This document shows positions 7,934 through 11,625 of a stretch of 11,625 bases of DNA, piece after piece. Every line of letters starts with the position of its first letter. Position 1 is the first letter of the stretch. Source of the DNA: Thermoplasmata archaeon (lineage in GTDB: Archaea > Thermoplasmatota > Thermoplasmata > Thermoplasmatales > Thermoplasmataceae). The DNA is taken from NCBI GenBank assembly GCA_021846695.1, contig JAJZWN010000039.1, positions 1 to 11,625 on the forward strand, in the 5' to 3' direction. The translations under genes were made by a program, and so were the position numbers. The notes beneath the pieces were generated by a model that had not been told where the DNA came from, ran no database searches, and worked only from the letters and a program-made list of their open reading frames with translations.

Positions 7934-9574
7934 ATGGATAAGAAGGATAAGTTGGGCCTGGCTATTGTGTCTGTATTTACAATTATATTTTCCATTGCCT
8001 CATCCATTCTGTTATATATGAAATACATCAGCTTCCATGATACTGTTTTCGATCTCGGTGTTTCTTCAGACCTTATCAAGAATGCCACTTCAAGTTCAGT
8101 ACAGTATCAAAAATTAATATATTTTCTAATGTTTCCAGTTTACCATTTCTTTCCATCGCAGATAGGCCTGATGGTTTTTCAGGATGCATTTATATGTGCA
8201 GGAAGTATACCACTTTACTTTATATCAAGGAAAATAATTGAAAACAGGAAGTATTCCGTGATAATTTCAATTTTATGGTTAATGTATTTTCCACTTACAG
8301 GTGTCCAGTGGTTTGACTTTCATTTTATGGCCCTGTTTCCTACACTCTTTTTGATAGGGTTTGGATTTTTTGTTTATGGAAGGTATAAAGAATCCTTGGT
8401 TTTCATGTATCTTGCCGGCATAACTGATCTATTGGCCCCAGTTATATTGATCTTTTTCATTATTATTCTGGTAATCAAGAAATCTAAGGTTCCAAAGTAC
8501 TATTTATATACAATATTAATTCCAATAATTACTGTTATGGTCTCCGTGATTATAATTGAACCTACCTATATAACAGGTTTTATTAATTTTCACTCCCTTT
8601 CAGCGAATCCAGGAATACTATATTCATCATTAAATAGAAAGGTCCTGTATTTTGTGCTAGCAGGGATTCCTTTAGCATTGATATCCTTTATAGTTCCAGA
8701 AATTATTCTAATAATGCCATATACGGGGCTTGTATTTGCACACAACTATATACCATATTTCCAGCCTGTATTATATCAGTATCCGGCATTAATAGCTTCA
8801 GGAATGTTCATTTCATTTATTTATGGACTAAAAAGAATTGAATCCAAAAAATTTAAGGTACAAATAAAGCATGTAATGCCTGTTGTAATTGCGATTACCA
8901 TTATAACCTGGCTGTTATTCACGCCATACGGTAATCTAATAACAGACAATAACTCCGGAATTCCCTATGCAAATGAGATTTCAATGGGAAACTATGGTAC
9001 ATATTCTTCCATTACCTATACTGTTGAGGATAAAGAATTAAATTCAATGATAATGAAAATACCAGAAGGATCCTCTGTGGCAATACAGAATAATATGCCA
9101 CAATTAGTGCAGTCATACAACTTCGTGCTGCCATTTAATAACTATAATGGTTCCCCTGAATATATCATTACAGATCCTTATTCTACATGGTTCTATGATA
9201 TAGCCATTTCGCCTGGATCATATACAAACACTGTGAGCCTTGCCAATGAAAAATTGAGTTCTGGCAACTATGGAATATTATACGAGGAATCCGGGATGAT
9301 TCTGATGGAAAAAGGTTATACCGGAACACCGAAGCAATTTATACCTTATGAAGTAACTGCAATGAATAATTCTATTATTAATTTCATGCCTCCTGGAAAT
9401 TATTCAGTAAATTCGAATGCTAATGTGAGACTCGTCACTGGTGGTGAAACTTACAATTTAATTTCGGACAACGGATACAGCCATTTTAAAATTAAAAAAT
9501 ATATAACTAATGTGAAAATAGAATTTAGTTCAGCCCAGAAGATTAAATTTATCCAGCAGAATTATATATTCTAA
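7934..9574 (+). CDS. Diverged DUF2079-type membrane protein
   Basis: 546 residues: about nine hydrophobic helices up to 312-330, then an outer C-terminal domain of about 215 residues. It is a distant paralogue of the protein encoded at 3121, sharing a first-loop VFDLGVSSDL (38-47), PVYHFFPSQIGLMVFQDAF (68-86), FDFHFMALFPTLF (127-139) and YQYPALIASGMF (281-292). The first outer loop is shorter, and the V-Q-H-F stretch that precedes the second helix in the paralogue is replaced by SVQYQKLIYFL, so its conserved His is missing. The tail contains an IPEGSSVAIQNNMPQLVQSY element (376-395) like the family's serine-rich strand, then some 150 residues unlike the first paralogue. Sequons are N50, N339, N405 (followed by Pro), N478 and N489, all in segments predicted to face outward. 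A GT-C-like transferase role is inferred from architecture; a donor-binding or scaffold role is equally possible given the changes. Confidence 0.75.
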   Translation: MDKKDKLGLAIVSVFTIIFSIASSILLYMKYISFHDTVFDLGVSSDLIKNATSSSVQYQKLIYFLMFPVYHFFPSQIGLMVFQDAFICAGSIPLYFISRKIIENRKYSVIISILWLMYFPLTGVQWFDFHFMALFPTLFLIGFGFFVYGRYKESLVFMYLAGITDLLAPVILIFFIIILVIKKSKVPKYYLYTILIPIITVMVSVIIIEPTYITGFINFHSLSANPGILYSSLNRKVLYFVLAGIPLALISFIVPEIILIMPYTGLVFAHNYIPYFQPVLYQYPALIASGMFISFIYGLKRIESKKFKVQIKHVMPVVIAITIITWLLFTPYGNLITDNNSGIPYANEISMGNYGTYSSITYTVEDKELNSMIMKIPEGSSVAIQNNMPQLVQSYNFVLPFNNYNGSPEYIITDPYSTWFYDIAISPGSYTNTVSLANEKLSSGNYGILYEESGMILMEKGYTGTPKQFIPYEVTAMNNSIINFMPPGNYSVNSNANVRLVTGGETYNLISDNGYSHFKIKKYITNVKIEFSSAQKIKFIQQNYIF

Positions 9575-9618
9575 ATTTTATGATATAACTCCATTCTAAT
9601 GGTAACATGAAATAAACA

Positions 9619-9624
9619 TTTTTT
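9619..9624 (+). terminator. T-tract, possible terminator of the second DUF2079 gene
   Basis: A T6 run starts 45 bp after the stop codon of the DUF2079 gene (9572-9574) and lies between the arms of a 7-bp inverted repeat. U-rich tracts end transcription in archaea, so this is a plausible end for the upstream transcript. It is only about 10 bp before the TATA box of the next gene. Confidence 0.3.
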
Positions 9625-9631
9625 ATTAATG

Positions 9632-9639
9632 TTTAAATA
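9632..9639 (+). promoter_or_regulatory. TATA-box promoter of the DPM1/ALG5-like gene
   Basis: TTTAAATA is centred about 31 bp before ATG 9667, so initiation is expected within a few bases of the start codon. It overlaps the right arm of the inner inverted repeat, so anything bound to that repeat would compete with TBP. Confidence 0.5.
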
Positions 9640-9666
9640 CATACAATTGCTTACCATTTAGATATA

Positions 9667-10479
9667 ATGGAAAATGGTAAGGATTTGCAGATTTCTCAGG
9701 AATATAAGAATAGTGTTTCAGTTATTATTCCAGCATACAACGAGGAAAAGAGAATAACATACGTTCTGAAAGACATATTAAACCTTATTTCTGCAAACAA
9801 ACTCGACTGGAATATAATAATTGCAATAGATGGAGATGATGGCACAGCAGATTTGGTATCAAAATTTAAAAGATCTTTTCCCAATACAATTTATAAGGTA
9901 AATAAAAAAAGATATGGCAAAGGATATGCAATAAAGCAGGCAATAATAGGAAATATTAATCAATTAGGAAATACAGTTATTATAATGGATGCTGATAATA
10001 GCATGAAGTTCACTGAAGTACTATCAAATATTAATAAAATGGATAAAACTGACATATTGATATTCAATAGATATGGAAGATGCAATAATATTCCATTTAG
10101 AAGAAGATTTCTTGGAAGAACATTTAACATTATGGTAAAGGGCATCCTAAGGTTGAAAATCGACGACACCCAATCAGGATATAAAATTTTTAGGAAACGT
10201 GCCCTTATAGAAGATATTAACAAAACAAGTGTAAATGGGGCATTTTTCGACGTTTCCCTTCTTTATCATGCAACAAGGGATGGCCATAGCATAAAAGAAA
10301 TAAACTCAAAGACCTATAGGCATAACAATGGTTCAACTTTTAATACGGCTAAACTTACATTTGCTATGTTCATTTCTATTTTTGCGCTTAAATTTAGATA
10401 CTCAAAGTTTTATAACATGTTGCCAGATAAAATAATTTATCGAATGTTAAATATTTACCGGAAACATATAAGGCTTTAA
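9667..10479 (+). CDS. DPM1/ALG5-like family 2 glycosyltransferase
   Basis: 270 residues with a GT-A fold. VSVIIPAYNEEKRI (17-30) is the canonical GT2 opening. IIIAIDGDDGTADLV (50-64) replaces the usual VDDGSTD. KRYGKGYAIKQAI (81-93) matches the GKG-A--G-A helix of dolichyl-phosphate glucosyl/mannosyltransferases, VIIMDADNS (104-112) holds the DxD metal site, and DTQSGYKIFRKRA (167-179) plus GAFFDVSLLY (191-200) match the ALG5/DPM1 pattern. There are no transmembrane helices except a hydrophobic patch at 229-241, so it is probably a peripheral membrane enzyme that moves a sugar from a nucleotide to a polyprenyl phosphate. Such a product would be the donor expected for GT-C-like neighbours (inference). 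The DNA is more AT-rich than neighbouring genes (about 22-30% GC in several 60-base rows), and arginine is mostly AGA here rather than AGG, which hints at separate ancestry. It ends 28 bp from the end of the convergent epimerase pseudogene. Confidence 0.85.
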   Translation: MENGKDLQISQEYKNSVSVIIPAYNEEKRITYVLKDILNLISANKLDWNIIIAIDGDDGTADLVSKFKRSFPNTIYKVNKKRYGKGYAIKQAIIGNINQLGNTVIIMDADNSMKFTEVLSNINKMDKTDILIFNRYGRCNNIPFRRRFLGRTFNIMVKGILRLKIDDTQSGYKIFRKRALIEDINKTSVNGAFFDVSLLYHATRDGHSIKEINSKTYRHNNGSTFNTAKLTFAMFISIFALKFRYSKFYNMLPDKIIYRMLNIYRKHIRL

Positions 10480-10496
10480 TTCATAGAAGCAAGAGT

Positions 10497-10502
10497 AAAA
10501 AA
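10497..10502 (-). terminator. T-tract after the epimerase pseudogene
   Basis: On the minus strand TTTTTT follows the pseudogene's TAA (10510-10508) by five bases. This matches a U-rich archaeal terminator and suggests the original gene ended its transcript here, in the 28-bp gap shared with the convergent GT2 gene. Confidence 0.4.
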
Positions 10503-10507
10503 GAATG

Positions 10508-11403
10508 TTAGGTAGATAACATAGCCCTTACTCCTGATTTAATATCATATTCTGGGTAAAATCCCAATTCATTCTTTGCCTTTTCTATATTTGCCTGGAT
10601 AAACATCTGATAGCTTGAAAAGGGATTTTTTTCATATTTAGATTTAATGTTAGAATCCATTTCCTCCGTAATTATTTTGTAGATGGTATTGAAATCCGTT
10701 GATATCTCTGTTCCTATATTATATGCCCCCCTGTCCTGCCTATTTCCATTGCAAGCACAGATGCCCTTGCATTATCCTTTATAAAAATAAAATCCCTTCT
10801 CTCTGTACCATCTCCAAAAATTACTGGGATTTTTTTATTTTTCAAATTCTCTATAAATTTATGAAATATGCTCGAGTAAGCTCCATTGCTGTTCTCACCT
10901 ATTCCATAGGTATTGAAATACCGCAGGTAAACTGAATCAAGGTGCCTTAGAAGTGAAAAGACCTCACAGTTATTTGATTTGTATACTTCGTTACCGCATA
11001 CAGATTTAGATACGCATCAGTGACAATGTCTTCTTTAACAGGCGCATTAATGTTTCCACATACTGCGGAGGATGACGCTAGTATAACGTTCTTAACGTTA
11101 TTCTTGTACGCTGCCTTAAGTATGCTATATGTTCGTTCCAATTACATTAATTTCATATACATTCGAATTTAGATCTTCAAATTCAGGCGGAGATGTAACC
11201 GCTCCAAGATTAAAAACATATTCAAAATCTTTCATAGAGCTATTTAATTTGTTATAATCTGATATATTCCCAGTAATATTGTCATTTGCATTATTATCTA
11301 TTTTCGCTATACCATATGATAAAGTATAATGACATTTTTTATTTAATAGTTCTATAATGTCCCTTCCAATGAATCCTGAACCGCCTATTACCAGAGATTT
11401 CAT
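10508..11403 (-). pseudogene. NAD-dependent sugar epimerase (GalE-like SDR), frameshifted
   Basis: Read from ATG 11403, the product opens with a Rossmann motif, VIGGSGFIG (5-13), then GAVTSPPEFEDLN and EINVIGT, but stops after 92 residues. The same protein continues in a second frame (ILKAAYKNNVKNVILASSSAVCGN, then LYAVTK with the YxxxK catalytic pair), returns to the first (VFSLLRHLDSVYLRYFNTYG, FGDGTERRDF) and ends in a third (AYNIGTEISTDF to GVRAMLST and TAA 10510-10508). The breaks are a 4-bp tandem duplication at 11131-11138, a 1-nt loss near 10969-10976, and a 1-nt loss in a C6 run at 10726-10731. Undoing them gives 894 nt, a 297-residue protein, the normal length for extended SDR epimerases of the UDP-glucose 4-epimerase/WcaG type. 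No other in-frame stop codon remains in the rebuilt frame, so decay is recent. The TATA box and T-tract are still in place. An assembly error is possible, but the neighbouring genes are intact. Confidence 0.85.
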
Positions 11404-11424
11404 AAAGTGCAATTATCAATTCGC

Positions 11425-11435
11425 ATATATTTTTT
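11425..11435 (-). promoter_or_regulatory. TATA-box promoter of the epimerase pseudogene
   Basis: The minus strand reads AAAAAATATAT, centred about 27 bp before ATG 11403. This spacing predicts a leaderless transcript and favours ATG 11403 over the TTG three codons upstream. The promoter looks undamaged, although the gene behind it is frameshifted. Confidence 0.5.
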
Positions 11436-11548
11436 GGTATAAAATCGAACATACGCGCTATGATAATCTTTTAAGAACAGAAAAAATCTTCAATTAATGA
11501 TAATGTAATACATTTACTGTAAATTCAAATGGCCCTTTACCATTATCC

Positions 11549-11625
11549 TTAATCAACCTCCATATTTATGTATTTCCTTAACAGCCATTCCTCATTGATG
11601 TCCATTGCTATTGAAACAACCAGCC
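11549..11625 (-). CDS. C-terminal end of an unidentified gene, cut by right edge
   Basis: A frame open from the right edge ends at TAA (rc of 11549-11551), giving 24 residues whose composition looks like protein: LVVSIAMDINEEWLLRKYIN followed by MEVD. The other two minus-strand frames are closed by stops within the same stretch. The fragment is too short to assign to a family. The 145 bp between this stop and the epimerase start (11404-11548) hold only the epimerase promoter and AT-rich sequence. Confidence 0.4.
   Translation of the reverse strand, partial: LVVSIAMDINEEWLLRKYINMEVD

Larger units (their letters stand above)
9598..9658. repeat. Nested inverted repeats in the intergenic gap
   Basis: The outer arms are AATGGTAA (9598-9605) and TTACCATT (9651-9658). 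The inner arms are AAACATT (9614-9620) and AATGTTT (9628-9634) around a 7-nt loop. The two palindromes are roughly co-centred and enclose the TATA box of the gene at 9667. A further direct copy of AATGGTAA lies at 9673-9680, inside codons 3-5. This may be an operator. Because the inner hairpin includes a T6 run, it may instead be the terminator of the upstream gene. Confidence 0.4.

Noticed and set aside
10699..10935. A 78-codon plus-strand frame rich in Cys and Pro
   Set aside because: It lies antisense to the epimerase pseudogene, whose minus-strand motifs (RYFNTYG, FGDGTERRDF) explain the sequence. No promoter or family signal supports the plus frame.
10508..11403. Programmed ribosomal frameshifting in the epimerase gene
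   Set aside because: Three separate shifts would be needed, one a 4-bp tandem duplication, with no slippery-site and structure arrangement at each; gene decay or sequence error is simpler.
11528..11544. AATGG/CCATT hairpin downstream of the right-edge gene
   Set aside because: The stem is only 5 bp and is not followed by a T-tract on the minus strand; it is expected by chance in this sequence.
1..11625. tRNA, rRNA, CRISPR array, insertion sequence or defence genes
   Set aside because: I looked for cloverleaf-like GC-rich segments, regular repeats and transposase or nuclease motifs and saw none; the gaps between genes are all under about 150 bp.

Overview
The window looks like a cell-surface glycan (or protein-glycosylation) locus from an archaeon, most likely an AT-rich member of the Thermoplasmata such as the Ferroplasma/Acidiplasma group. 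The assignment rests on four things. The DNA is roughly one third G+C by eye. Isoleucine is rich in ATA and arginine in AGG/AGA. There are two DUF2079-type multi-spanning proteins. Most genes have an archaeal TATA element about 23-31 bp before the start codon and no Shine-Dalgarno sequence, which implies leaderless mRNAs. The genus is inference; no rRNA or other marker gene is present.

Layout, left to right: a GT2-type glycosyltransferase running off the left edge (minus); a 14-helix Wzx/MOP-type lipid-linked glycan flippase (minus, GTG start); a short GT2 glycosyltransferase (plus) that shares a palindromic TATA box with the flippase; a DUF2079 membrane protein (plus) whose C-terminal tail is packed with N-glycosylation sequons; a 628-residue GT4-GT2 fusion glycosyltransferase (minus); a single-domain GT4 glycosyltransferase (plus); a second, diverged DUF2079 protein (plus); a DPM1/ALG5-like GT2 (plus); and an NAD-dependent sugar epimerase gene (minus) that is a fresh pseudogene. 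A last minus-strand reading frame enters from the right edge. Strand switches are frequent and most genes have their own promoter, so this is a cluster rather than one operon.

How it could work together (inference): the cytoplasmic GT4 and GT2 enzymes build a glycan on a polyprenyl carrier or make dolichyl-phosphate sugars, the flippase moves lipid-linked units across the membrane, and the DUF2079 proteins, which resemble GT-C enzymes in architecture, use lipid-phosphate sugars on the outer face. The epimerase would once have supplied a nucleotide sugar. Its open frame can be rebuilt to 297 residues by undoing one 4-bp tandem duplication and two 1-nt losses. The most noteworthy points are this young pseudogene, the sequon-dense tail of the first DUF2079 protein, the GT4-GT2 fusion and the shared palindromic TATA box.
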